Notes: generated by a model from the sequence alone, not told the origin. A stretch of DNA of 64,000 nt from Alsobacter soli (GCF_003004785.1 NZ_PVZS01000001.1:268992-332991); one strand, 5' to 3'; shown: positions 1 through 8,202, numbered from the stretch's first letter. Numbers and translations are program-made.

Positions 1-54
1 GCCGGTGATGAACTCCGAGCGGATGGTGTCGGAGCCGCCATCGGACATCGTCAT
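1..54 (-). CDS. Unidentified protein, 5' end only (runs off the window)
   Basis: Only the first 18 codons lie in the window, beginning MTMSDGGSD. The start is supported by a GGAG Shine-Dalgarno 7 nt upstream of the ATG at 54; a second in-frame ATG lies at 48. It is the next minus-strand gene after the cytochrome c gene that ends at 160, about 105 bp away, so it may be the last visible member of the respiratory operon. The fragment is too short to assign a family. Confidence 0.45.
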   Translation of the reverse strand, partial: MTMSDGGSDTIRSEFITG

Positions 55-159
55 GCGAATTCTCCAAACATGCGGGGGATCAGAGCCCTCAACGGCGTCC
101 GCGCCCGCATGTTCCGCTGGCCGCTGGGCAGTACGCGCGCGCTCAGGGCCGAAGCGCGG

Positions 160-723
160 TCAGCGCGGCGCTTCCTGGAGCAGATAGGCCGCCACGTTGC
201 GCGCGTCGTCGATCGAGATGCCGGTGTTGGGCATGGCAGTCTGCGGATCGACGCCATGCGGGTCGTGGATCCAGCGCGCCAGGTTCTCCGGCGTGTTCGG
301 CAGCCGCCCCGCCAGGAACACGCGCTGTCCGACGGTGTCGAGCGGCGGCCCGACCCGCCCTGCCGCGCCGCGGACGCTCGTGAGCGTGTGGCATCCCCCG
401 CATCCGTAGCGCCGCACGAGGTCAGGCGCCCGCCCGGGATCCCCTTCGATCAGCGCGCTCCTGAACTCCGCGCGATGGCGCGAGGCATTCCACCACGACC
501 AGCCGCCCACGCTCGCGGCGAGCAGAATCACTGCCCCGATAGCCGCCAGCCCATGCCGCTGGCCGGAATCGCCCAGGATCGTGGGGCTCGCAACGGCCAC
601 GAAGCGCGATGGCGCCACAATGTCGCGGCGCCATACATGGGAGCCCAGGTAGCGGCCGAAGGCCGCCATCGCGCCGATGACGCCCCCGACCACGAGCAGG
701 CGTTCAAGACGCGAGCGGAACAT
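160..723 (-). CDS. Membrane-anchored c-type cytochrome (187 aa)
   Basis: This is a predicted periplasmic electron carrier tethered to the inner membrane. Two hydrophobic segments lie at about residues 8-27 and 60-76. A cytochrome c domain follows, with haem motif CGGCH at 108-112 and a probable distal Met at about 164 in an AMPNTG context. The start at 723 is chosen over longer in-frame options because GGGAGG sits 6-7 nt upstream. It overlaps the end of ctaG by 20 bp, so the two are translated together. As the last complete gene of the oxidase operon it probably feeds electrons to the caa3 oxidase or links it to another donor. The domain assignment is firm; the partner is inferred. Confidence 0.85.
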   Translation of the reverse strand: MFRSRLERLLVVGGVIGAMAAFGRYLGSHVWRRDIVAPSRFVAVASPTILGDSGQRHGLAAIGAVILLAASVGGWSWWNASRHRAEFRSALIEGDPGRAPDLVRRYGCGGCHTLTSVRGAAGRVGPPLDTVGQRVFLAGRLPNTPENLARWIHDPHGVDPQTAMPNTGISIDDARNVAAYLLQEAPR

Positions 724-1609
724 GGCGACCTCCCGCGGTCCGGCTCGACCGGTGGATCCAGAGCCCCATCGCAACCAGCGCCGCCCCGGCGTAGACGACC
801 CCGGCCGGGACCCACATCACAAGACCGGCGAGTTGCTGATCCTCCAGCGGGCTGAGGCCGAACTGCGCGCTGGCCTCCCCCTGCCCGGGGTACCAGGGAG
901 CCCGCGCCAGCGCGATCAGGATGCCAAGGAAGCCGCTGTGCAGGCTGGTGGCGAACAGCCAGAACACCGAGGCGCCATAGGCCCGGGACTTGGCCAGCGA
1001 CCACCAGAACATCACCGCGGTGCCGAAGAAGCTGAGATGCTGGACGGCGTGCCAGAACGGGTTCTCCAGCGCCAGGGCGAACAGGGACGGCGCGTGCCAG
1101 GCCCAAAGCGCCGCGCCGTGCAGCACCGTGGCGGTGAGCGGCTCCGTCAGCGCGTTCCACAGCCGGAGCAGCGGCCCAGCCCCGAAAAAGGCGGCGACGG
1201 CGTGCCGCCCGCGGCGCGGGAAGGCCCACAGCATGCCAATCAGCGGCCGCCCGATCACCAGCAGCGGGGCGGCCAGGGTCATCATCAGCTCATGCTCGAT
1301 CATGTGCGCCACGAAAAGGCGCTCCGACCAGCCAGCGACAGGCGAGCACAGGGTCAGCGCGAGCGAGAGCCACCCGGCCGCGAAGCAGGCGGCCCTCCAG
1401 CGGGCGATCCCGCGCCCGGCGCCTGCCCGCCCCCAGAGCCGCACCGTCCCCACGGCGTAAGGCCCGCCCGAAACGGCCAGCATGGCCGTGGCCCAGGGAT
1501 CCTCGAACCAGCCCGGACCCTCCGCGGCGTGGCCCGCATGGGCCAGCGCCGGACCAGCCGAAGCCGCCAGCGCGAAAACGCAGAGCGACAGCGCAGGCGC
1601 CCGCCTCAT
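704..1609 (-). CDS. ctaG: CtaG-type cytochrome c oxidase assembly protein (caa3_CtaG family)
   Basis: This 301-aa polytopic membrane protein has a cleavable-looking N-terminal signal ending ALAHAGH and about seven hydrophobic segments. The family's polar motifs are present: HMIEHELMM, WAWHAP, and a histidine in the WHAVQHLSFF stretch. The family is known to support assembly of caa3-type oxidases, probably copper insertion into subunit I; it differs from the Cox11-type protein that shares the CtaG name. ATG at 1609 forms an ATGA overlap with the upstream stop at 1606, as at other junctions of this operon. A GTG at 1618 is a less likely start. Family identity is confident; the copper role comes from family knowledge. 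Confidence 0.88.
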   Translation of the reverse strand: MRRAPALSLCVFALAASAGPALAHAGHAAEGPGWFEDPWATAMLAVSGGPYAVGTVRLWGRAGAGRGIARWRAACFAAGWLSLALTLCSPVAGWSERLFVAHMIEHELMMTLAAPLLVIGRPLIGMLWAFPRRGRHAVAAFFGAGPLLRLWNALTEPLTATVLHGAALWAWHAPSLFALALENPFWHAVQHLSFFGTAVMFWWSLAKSRAYGASVFWLFATSLHSGFLGILIALARAPWYPGQGEASAQFGLSPLEDQQLAGLVMWVPAGVVYAGAALVAMGLWIHRSSRTAGGRHVPLAS

Positions 1610-2004
1610 CGCTCGCACCCGATGAAGACGAGCCCCGCGGCCCCCTGGGTCAGGATCACGATGGCGAACAGCGCGCCCGCGCCGATGCCGACGCCGGCGA
1701 GGAAAAGGCCTGGACGCCCGTCCCCTCGCTCGCGGTAGCGCGCCAGCCCGCCGGCCCGGCTGAACACCACGGCCGAGATCGCGGCGCCGGCCAGGGACAG
1801 AACGGCCATCGCGATCGACACGTATACGGGCCAGGGCGTCCCGGACCCGCAGGAGAAGGGCGTCAGCGTCAGGTTGGCCTGAGTGTTGACCGCCCAGGCG
1901 CCAGGCCCCAGAGCCAGGCCCGCCCAGCCGAAGCGGGGGTGATGGACGCCCGCTCCGGCGGGCTCGACATCCGCCGGGCGTGGAACGGCTTGGCGGCCTA
2001 CCAT
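1606..2004 (-). CDS. Small polytopic membrane protein of the oxidase operon (132 aa)
   Basis: I do not recognise a named family. The protein has three hydrophobic stretches (about residues 24-40, 58-82 and 98-128), a conserved-looking NLTLTPFSCGSG segment before the second, and a C-terminal Cys (FIGCER). The start at 2004 overlaps the end of the subunit III gene by 7 bp, and the next gene overlaps its stop as ATGA. This places it between subunit III and CtaG, where a small subunit IV-like polypeptide often sits. It may be an accessory subunit or assembly factor; this is inferred from position only. Confidence 0.7.
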   Translation of the reverse strand: MVGRQAVPRPADVEPAGAGVHHPRFGWAGLALGPGAWAVNTQANLTLTPFSCGSGTPWPVYVSIAMAVLSLAGAAISAVVFSRAGGLARYRERGDGRPGLFLAGVGIGAGALFAIVILTQGAAGLVFIGCER

Positions 2005-2597
2005 CGCGGCACCCAATAGATCAGCACGTACATCGGCAGCCACGCGCCGATCACGAAATACCAGTAGAACGCGTTGTCGCTCACGTCGCTGAAACGCTTG
2101 CCCCGGGCGTGCTTGGTGAACATCAGAGCGGTCAGCACCAGCGTGTCCCCCACGTCCGTGATCAGGTGCGTGTAGTGCAGCCCAAGCAGGAGCCACAGCA
2201 GCGACCCATAGGCGTTCTGGTCCCAGCGGACGTAGAGCTGCGTGAACTCCCAGAACCGGATGACGAGCGTCAGGAGCCCGATCACGGACATCACGATCAG
2301 CAACCGCTGGACCTTGGGCAGGTCCTCCTCATGCCCGGCCCGGTCGACCAGCTTGTTGGGCCAGGCCGAAAGGAGCAGCACGGCCGTCATCAGCGTGCCT
2401 GGCCAATGGTTCGGCGGACGGTCGGCGAGCGGCCAACCGGGCGCGAGGTGGTAGAGGTACAGATAGGCCCCGATGGCGAGCGCGAAACCCATCCCCTCCA
2501 GGGCCATGAAGCCGAGCGTGCCCCACCAGATCGGGCTTTGCGGCCCATAGCCGTAGGTGGGCAGCCCCGAAAGGTCCGTGACCGGCCGCAGCTTCAT
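1998..2597 (-). CDS. coxC: Cytochrome c oxidase subunit III
   Basis: This 199-aa membrane protein has about five transmembrane segments, in line with short bacterial caa3/bo3-type subunit III proteins. Subunit III features include the early W-rich helix (SPIWWGTLGFMALEGMG), the acidic residue in FWEFTQLYVRWD, and the HLITDVGDT helix. It stabilises the catalytic core formed with subunits I and II in the inner membrane. The start at 2597 forms an ATGA overlap with the stop of coxA and has GGAGG 7 nt upstream; the longer frame reading into coxA is a shadow. Confidence 0.92.
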   Translation of the reverse strand: MKLRPVTDLSGLPTYGYGPQSPIWWGTLGFMALEGMGFALAIGAYLYLYHLAPGWPLADRPPNHWPGTLMTAVLLLSAWPNKLVDRAGHEEDLPKVQRLLIVMSVIGLLTLVIRFWEFTQLYVRWDQNAYGSLLWLLLGLHYTHLITDVGDTLVLTALMFTKHARGKRFSDVSDNAFYWYFVIGAWLPMYVLIYWVPRW

Positions 2598-4516
2598 GTC
2601 ACGTCCTCCGTCACGCTCTTGGGCCAGAACCAGCCGATGAGCGTCAGCCCGACCAGCGCGCTGCCCCACACCGCCGCGATCGCCCAGAAGATCGAACAGA
2701 TGAACGCCACCGCCACCGCCAGCGCTGCGATGAAGGGCCAGATGGATCCGTCCGGCGTGCCCTCGCGCAGGTCAGGCCGCGCTTCCGTGAGCGTGGTGAT
2801 CAGCAGCTCGCGCTGACTCACCATCAGGCCGTGCGCGACCGGCAGTTCGTCGCCCTCGGCCCAGAGCGGCTCGCGGTGCCGCACGATCGGGTAGCGCGCG
2901 AAGTTGTAGACCGGCGGCGGCGAAGGCGTCGCCCACTCCAGCGTGCCGGCGCCCCACGGGTTGTTCCCGGCGGGCGCGCCCGAGCGCATGCTGACGAGGG
3001 CGTTGATGAAGAACAGCCCGAAGCTCGCCGCAAGCAGCAGCGCGCCGGCCGTGGAGACCATGTTCAGCGGCCCCCAGCCGAGGTCCGGCTGGTAGGTGTA
3101 GACGCGCCGCGGCATGCCCATCAGGCCCAGGATGTGCATTCCGAAGAATGCGACGTTGAACCCGATGAAGGCGGTCCAGAAGTTCCACTTGCCGAGCCGC
3201 TCGCTCATCAGCCGGCCCGTGATCTTGGGGAACCAGTAGTAGACGGCCCCGAGCAGCGGGAACACCGCGCCGCCGATCAGCACGTAGTGGAAATGCGCCA
3301 CCACGAAGTAGGTGTCGTGGACCTGCAGGTCGATCGGCACGGAGGCCACCATCACGCCCGTCATGCCGCCCAGCACGAAGATGAAAAGGAAGCCGAGCAC
3401 GAACAGCATGGGCGTCGCCAGCACCGGCCGGCTGCCCCAGAGCGTGGCGATCCAGCAGAAGATCTGCAGGCCGCTCGGCACGGCGATGAGCATGCTCGAC
3501 GCCGTGAAGAAGCTCGCGCCGAGCTGCGGCAGGCCCGTCGCGAACATGTGGTGCACCCAAAGGCCGAACGACAGGAATCCTGTCGCCACCAGCGCCAGCA
3601 CCAGGGGCAGGTAGCCGAACACCGGACGACGCGAGAACGTGCCGACGATCTGGGAGACGAAGCCCGTCCCGGGCAGGAAGATGATGTAGACCTCGGGGTG
3701 GCCGAAGAACCAGAACAGGTGCTGCCACAAGAGGGTGTCGCCCCCCTCGGCGTAGTTGAAGAAATGCGTGCCGACCAGCCTGTCCAGGATCAGCATGGTC
3801 GAGGCCAGCATCACGGCGGGCATCGCGAACATGATCAGGAACGAGGTGACCAGCATCGCCCAGACCAGCAGGGGAATGCGGTCCAACGTCATCCCCGGCG
3901 CGCGCTGCTTGAACACCGTGACGATCACCGACACGGCCACGGCCAGCGACGACACCTCCGTGAAGGTGATCATCTGCGCCCAGATGTCGGAGCGCTTGCC
4001 CGGCGAGAACTGCGGGCCCGAGAGCGGCGTATAGGCGAACCAGCCCACGTCCGGGCCGATGTTCATCAGGAAGGCGACCCAGATCATCAGGCCGCCCAGC
4101 ACGTAGACGTAGTAGCTGAACAGGGTGAGGCGCGGGAACGCGATGTTGCGCGTGCCCACCATCAGCGGCGCCAGGTAGACCGCGAAGGCCTGCATTACGG
4201 GCACGGCGAACAGGAACATCATGGTCGTGCCGTGCATCGTGAACAGCTGGTTGTAGAGGTCCGGCCCGATGAGCTGCGACTCGGGCCGCGCCAGCTGGAG
4301 CCGCATCAGCGCCGCGGCGCTGCCGGCCAGCGCGAGGAAGACGAAGGCCGTGAAGATGTAGCGCCGGCCCACGGCCTTGTGGTCGACATCCGACAGCCAG
4401 CCGATCAGCCCGCTCTTGGCCCCCCAGGCCCTGCTCAGCCGATCGTGCAGGTCCTCGGCCGCGAGGTCGGTGTCGCGCAGGTCTTTTTCGCTGGCCCGGA
4501 TCGCCACGTCGGTCAT
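2594..4516 (-). CDS. ctaD: Cytochrome c oxidase subunit I (haem-copper oxidase catalytic subunit)
   Basis: This 640-aa catalytic subunit reduces O2 and pumps protons. Seen in order: the helix II haem ligand in TMHGTTMMF, the CuB His and cross-linked Tyr in WFFGHPEVYIIFLPG, the CuB His pair in WVHHMFATG, and the haem a3/a ligands in VAHFHYVLIGG. A hydrophobic extension of two further helices follows the usual core at the C terminus, giving a length closer to caa3-type subunit I than to a minimal 540-aa protein. The start at 4516 makes an ATGA overlap with coxB. The longer frame upstream belongs to coxB sequence read in another phase. Confidence 0.96.
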   Translation of the reverse strand: MTDVAIRASEKDLRDTDLAAEDLHDRLSRAWGAKSGLIGWLSDVDHKAVGRRYIFTAFVFLALAGSAAALMRLQLARPESQLIGPDLYNQLFTMHGTTMMFLFAVPVMQAFAVYLAPLMVGTRNIAFPRLTLFSYYVYVLGGLMIWVAFLMNIGPDVGWFAYTPLSGPQFSPGKRSDIWAQMITFTEVSSLAVAVSVIVTVFKQRAPGMTLDRIPLLVWAMLVTSFLIMFAMPAVMLASTMLILDRLVGTHFFNYAEGGDTLLWQHLFWFFGHPEVYIIFLPGTGFVSQIVGTFSRRPVFGYLPLVLALVATGFLSFGLWVHHMFATGLPQLGASFFTASSMLIAVPSGLQIFCWIATLWGSRPVLATPMLFVLGFLFIFVLGGMTGVMVASVPIDLQVHDTYFVVAHFHYVLIGGAVFPLLGAVYYWFPKITGRLMSERLGKWNFWTAFIGFNVAFFGMHILGLMGMPRRVYTYQPDLGWGPLNMVSTAGALLLAASFGLFFINALVSMRSGAPAGNNPWGAGTLEWATPSPPPVYNFARYPIVRHREPLWAEGDELPVAHGLMVSQRELLITTLTEARPDLREGTPDGSIWPFIAALAVAVAFICSIFWAIAAVWGSALVGLTLIGWFWPKSVTEDVT

Positions 4517-5700
4517 TTCAGGCTCTCGAGATAGGCCGCGATGGCGTTGAGTTCGTCGGGTTCGAGCTTGGTGAGCGGCATGTCCACCCCAGGCTTCACC
4601 CCGTGCGGGTCGACGATCCAGGCCGCGAGGCTTCCGCGGGTCAGGGGCAGCGTGCCGGCGGCCAGCGTCATGCGCGAACCGACATGCGTGAGGTCCGGGC
4701 CGGAGCGCCCGCCGGCGTCCGTGCCCCGGATCTGGTGGCACATCACGCAGGAGCGCTTGAGGAAGGCGTCGTGCCCGGCCTGCTGCTCGTCGCTGGACGG
4801 AGACGCGGCTTCAGCCCGCTGCCGGTCTCGCCAGCGCTCGAAGTCCGCCATGGGCTCGGCGACGATCAGAAGGCCCATGTGGGCGTGCTGCTGCCCGCAG
4901 AACTCGGCGCACTGGCCCCGGTAGACACCCGGCTGCGTCACGAACACGCGCTTGACGTTCTGCCGCCCCGGGATCAGGTCCTCCTTGCCCATGAGGCGCG
5001 GAACCCAGAGGCTGTGGATCACGTCGGAGGCTTCGAGCTTCAGGGTCACCGGCACGTTCACCGGGACGTGGATCTCGTTGGCGGTCTCCACGATCCGACT
5101 CGGATCCGCGTCCTCGTACTGGAGCTCCCACCACCACTGCTTGCCGGTCACCAGGATGCTGAGCCCCTCCTGGCGGGGGGCGAACAGCGACCGCTGGGTG
5201 GCGTAGCTGAGCCCGGTCAGCACCAGCACGGTGAGCGCGGTAAGCCCGCCCAGGACGCCGACGATGACCGTGCGGCTGCGCTCGCCGGCCGGATGCAACG
5301 CCAGCGCGTCGAGAGGAGTAGCTCCCGCCGCAGGCGGAGCCACCCGCCTCCCGCCCCGGATGGCGATCAGCATCGCGATCACGACCGCCAGCCAGATGGC
5401 CCCGAGCAGGCCCGTGAACGTCCAGATCAGCCACGCGATGTCGTGCGCCTCTGGCGCCTTCGGGTCGAGCGCGTCAGGCCAACGTTCGCACCCTGTCAGA
5501 ACCGACGGCAAGGAAAGCGCCACCAAGCGGGTGCGCCTCCCCGCCGTCATTGCGAGGAGCGCAGCGACGAAGCAATCCAGGGAGGCCCGGCCCAGGAAAG
5601 CTCGGCGCGCGGCGCTCCTGGATTGCTTCGCTGCGCTCGCAATAACGGCCCACCTGGTTGCGCGGGCGCTCCAACATGCATGGCGGCCGGGGCCGTTCAT
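4513..5700 (-). CDS. coxB: Cytochrome c oxidase subunit II with fused C-terminal cytochrome c (caa3 type)
   Basis: The protein binds CuA and accepts electrons from cytochrome c. Seen: two helices after a lipobox (SVLTGC), the aromatic KQWWWELQY stretch, VIHSLWVP, the CuA motif CAEFCGQQHAHM, and a C-terminal haem c domain with CVMCH and a distal Met in DMPLTKLEP. The start is uncertain. ATG at 5700 overlaps the upstream stop as ATGA like its neighbours and gives 395 aa. A palindromic repeat (5545-5648) lies in frame between it and the lipobox. ATG at 5550, inside the repeat, gives 345 aa and an ideal lipoprotein signal with Cys21. Neither start has a clear Shine-Dalgarno. Confidence 0.93.
   Translation of the reverse strand: MNGPGRHACWSARATRWAVIASAAKQSRSAARRAFLGRASLDCFVAALLAMTAGRRTRLVALSLPSVLTGCERWPDALDPKAPEAHDIAWLIWTFTGLLGAIWLAVVIAMLIAIRGGRRVAPPAAGATPLDALALHPAGERSRTVIVGVLGGLTALTVLVLTGLSYATQRSLFAPRQEGLSILVTGKQWWWELQYEDADPSRIVETANEIHVPVNVPVTLKLEASDVIHSLWVPRLMGKEDLIPGRQNVKRVFVTQPGVYRGQCAEFCGQQHAHMGLLIVAEPMADFERWRDRQRAEAASPSSDEQQAGHDAFLKRSCVMCHQIRGTDAGGRSGPDLTHVGSRMTLAAGTLPLTRGSLAAWIVDPHGVKPGVDMPLTKLEPDELNAIAAYLESLK
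5545..5648. repeat. REP-like palindromic element (family A) inside the 5' part of coxB
   Basis: The two arms CGTCATTGCGAGGAGCGCAG... and ...CTGCGCTCGCAATAACG are inverted copies of each other around a divergent GC-rich centre. The same arms recur at 30272-30359 and 57071-57155. Here the element is not intergenic: the coxB frame is open straight through it, and the left arm supplies the ATG at 5550 on the minus strand. Confidence 0.85.
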
Positions 5701-6266
5701 CGGCTGGGGCTCGGCGCGACGGTGCCGCCGTTCACCGGCGGACTGGGCGGCGTCCGGCTCTCGGACGGATGCGGATGCATGGAGTCGTTGCGCTGCGGCG
5801 CAGAGTCGGAGCTCGTGTTGCCCGACATGGACCGCACATAGGCGGCGATCTGCCAGATCTGCTCGTCCGGGATCTTGCCCCGGAAGGAGGGCATGCCGTT
5901 GGGCCGGCCCTCCCGGATCGTCTGCACAATGTTCTCGATCGAGCCGCCATAGATCCAGCGGTCGTCCATCAGGGGCGGCCCGGAGCCGCCGCCGCCGTTG
6001 GAATGGCAGCCGTTGCAGTTGAACCAGGCGTAGTACTTCTTGCCCTGGCTCTGATCGTAGGCGCTCGCCTCGTACTTGGCCCCCTTGCCGCTCACCCGGA
6101 TCTCGGGCGGGCTCGGCCCCGCCGAGTTGGTGGTCAGGGCTACCTGCTCCCGGGTCTCGGACGCCACCGGCGAGGGGCGCTGGTCCCGCTCCTCGCGCTG
6201 GCAGGCTCCGAGGAGCGCCCCCATGGCGCACGCCGCCATCAAGGCCTTAAGGGAGCCGGAACACAT
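5697..6266 (-). CDS. Lipoprotein c-type cytochrome (189 aa)
   Basis: This is a predicted periplasmic electron carrier. The N terminus is a lipoprotein signal with lipobox LLGAC (Cys22). The haem motif CNGCH is at 84-88, and the GMPSFRGKI segment carries the likely distal Met. The C-terminal 40 residues are Ser/Pro-rich and look unstructured. GGAGGG 6 nt before ATG 6266 fixes the start, which overlaps the end of the PQQ dehydrogenase gene by 20 bp. Placed directly between the dehydrogenase and coxB, it is the obvious candidate for passing electrons from PQQ to the oxidase. That role is inferred from gene order. Confidence 0.88.
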   Translation of the reverse strand: MCSGSLKALMAACAMGALLGACQREERDQRPSPVASETREQVALTTNSAGPSPPEIRVSGKGAKYEASAYDQSQGKKYYAWFNCNGCHSNGGGGSGPPLMDDRWIYGGSIENIVQTIREGRPNGMPSFRGKIPDEQIWQIAAYVRSMSGNTSSDSAPQRNDSMHPHPSESRTPPSPPVNGGTVAPSPSR

Positions 6267-8052
6267 AGAGCATCCCTCCGGCCGTGGTGGCGTTCTTGAG
6301 GTCGCGCATGGCGTTCACGAAACCCAGCGCAGCCGTGCCGTCGCGCGGGTCGAGGTCTCCGGACACGATGGCGCCGGACCAGCCGCCGACGCCCGACAGA
6401 ATGGCCACGTACTGGCGCCCGTCGGGACCGCGATAGGTGGTGGGCTGCCCGATGATCCCCGAGCCGGTCTTGAACTGCCAGACAACCTCCCCCGTCTTGG
6501 CGTTCACGGCTTTGAACCAGCCTTCCATGTCGCCATAGAAGACGAGGTCGCCGGCCGTTGAGAGCGCCCCGCTCCACACGGGGAAGCGCTCCTTGATGAC
6601 CCAGGCCGGCTTGCCCTCGAGGATGTTCCAGGCCGTGACCTCTCCCATGTGGCCGCCCGGACCTGGCTTCATGCGCACCTCGGCGCCCACGAAGGGCGTC
6701 CCGGCGATGTAGTTGGTTTCCTGGGACTCCCAGTCCATGCACAGGTTGTTGTGGGGGATGTAGAGCAGGCCCGTGGATGAGGAGAAGGACGACGGGTTCC
6801 AGTCCTTGGCGCCCGGCGCGGTGGGGCATACGTCCCGCAGGACTTTGCCCACCGACGGCTCCTTGTCTCCGACGCGCTGCAGCCGGCCCGTCTTGAGGTC
6901 AACGCCGGTGGTCGTGTTCGTGTAGGCGTAGGCTTCCGCAGACAGCACCTCGCCGGTGGCCCGGTCGATCACATAGAGATGGCCGTTGCGCTCGGGCCGG
7001 ACGAGCACCTTCCGGGGCTGCCCCTTCCAGGTGATGTCGAGCAGGATGCTCTCGTTGATGCCGTCCCAGTCGAACAGGTCGTGGGGGGTGGCCTGGTAGG
7101 CCCAGCGCGCCTGCCCCGTATCGATGTCGCGGGCGAAGACCGAGTTGGTCCACTTGTTGTCGCCCGGCCGCTGCGCGGAGTTCCAGGGCCCGGGATTGCC
7201 GACGCCATTGTAGAGCAGGTTCAGGTCGGGGTCGTAGGCGACCCAGCCCCAGACCGTGCCTCCGCCGTGCTTCCAGGCGTCCGGCGGCCAGGTCGAAATC
7301 CCCAGGTCCTTGCCTTTGTCGGCGTCGTAGAACGGCTTGAAGTCCGGCCCGATCAGGACCTCTTTGTCGGGCCCCGTGCTGAAGGCCTTCCAGACGGGCT
7401 TGCCGGTGTTGGCGTCGAGCGCCTGAATCCAGCCGCGGACGCCGTATTCGCCGCCCGAGTTGCCGACGAAGACTTTCCCCTTCGCCACGAAGGGGGCCAT
7501 TGTGACCGTCTCGCCCATGTTGATGTCGGCGATCTTGGTCCGCCAGATCATCGTCCCTTTCTCGGCGTCCACCGCGATGATGGAGCCGTCGAGGGTCGAC
7601 ATGAACACCTTGCCGTCCGCCACCGTCGGGCCGCGGTTGACCACGTCGCAGCAGGCCACGCCCTGCGAGGCCTGCTCAGGCTTGGGATCGTAGCGCCACT
7701 TCATGGGCGCGCCCGGCTTGGTCAGGTCGAGCGCATAGAGCGTGTTGGGATAAGGCGACACCATGTAGAGCGTGTTCCCCGCCATCACGGCGGGGGACTC
7801 CTGGCCACGGTTCACGCCGAGCGAGAAGGTGAACTCAGGCCGCAGGTTTGCGACGTTCGAGAGGTTGATCTCGTTGAGTTCGCTGTAGCGCGTGTTGGCG
7901 AAGTTCTTCGCCGGCATGGTCCACTGGCCGTCGTCCTTCGGGGCGGCCGAGAGCGGCGGGGTAACAGTCGGTGATTGCGCGAAAACAGGTCCGGCCAAAG
8001 CGACGGAGATCAGGAGAGCCGAGAGCCGAGCAAGCCGCATGAAGGGTCTCAC
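6247..8052 (-). CDS. PQQ-dependent methanol/ethanol-family dehydrogenase, lanthanide-type
   Basis: This 601-aa periplasmic quinoprotein has a signal peptide (cleavage near AGPVFA) and an eight-bladed propeller fold of the methanol/ethanol dehydrogenase family. Seen: vicinal cysteines 134-135, the metal-ligand Glu202 in GGEYGVRG, Asn286 in GVGNPGPW, and the catalytic region HDLFDWDGIN with Asp328 and Asp330. In characterised enzymes an Asp two residues after the catalytic Asp marks lanthanide use (XoxF, ExaF, PedH); calcium enzymes have Ala or similar there. It heads the operon with the cytochromes and the oxidase. The substrate (methanol, ethanol or another alcohol) cannot be read from sequence alone. 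Confidence 0.92.
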   Translation of the reverse strand: MRPFMRLARLSALLISVALAGPVFAQSPTVTPPLSAAPKDDGQWTMPAKNFANTRYSELNEINLSNVANLRPEFTFSLGVNRGQESPAVMAGNTLYMVSPYPNTLYALDLTKPGAPMKWRYDPKPEQASQGVACCDVVNRGPTVADGKVFMSTLDGSIIAVDAEKGTMIWRTKIADINMGETVTMAPFVAKGKVFVGNSGGEYGVRGWIQALDANTGKPVWKAFSTGPDKEVLIGPDFKPFYDADKGKDLGISTWPPDAWKHGGGTVWGWVAYDPDLNLLYNGVGNPGPWNSAQRPGDNKWTNSVFARDIDTGQARWAYQATPHDLFDWDGINESILLDITWKGQPRKVLVRPERNGHLYVIDRATGEVLSAEAYAYTNTTTGVDLKTGRLQRVGDKEPSVGKVLRDVCPTAPGAKDWNPSSFSSSTGLLYIPHNNLCMDWESQETNYIAGTPFVGAEVRMKPGPGGHMGEVTAWNILEGKPAWVIKERFPVWSGALSTAGDLVFYGDMEGWFKAVNAKTGEVVWQFKTGSGIIGQPTTYRGPDGRQYVAILSGVGGWSGAIVSGDLDPRDGTAALGFVNAMRDLKNATTAGGMLYVFRLP

Positions 8053-8155
8053 CGCGCCGGGTACAATCAGGCCCTCTCAACCAGAGACTTAGATTTGGGT
8101 TCCACACGGGAATGTGAAGAGCTCGCAATCTGTTCGAAAAGCAAACAAAGACAAG

Positions 8156-8184
8156 CCGGCCGAAGCGGGATGCTTCGGCCGGCT
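8156..8184 (-). terminator. Rho-independent terminator after the 90-aa membrane protein gene
   Basis: A perfect 12-bp stem (GCCGGCCGAAGC with its complement) closes a 5-nt loop. On the minus strand it is followed by a T-rich tail (TTGTCTTTGTTT). It lies 18 bp past the stop at 8203 and separates that gene from the PQQ dehydrogenase operon. Confidence 0.85.
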
Positions 8185-8202
8185 CAAGAAAGAGCAATCT
8201 GA

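Noticed and set aside
2831..4534. 567-codon plus-strand frame opposite coxA
   Set aside because: Composition is His/Arg/Gln-rich with no family motifs, while the minus strand encodes a clear oxidase subunit.
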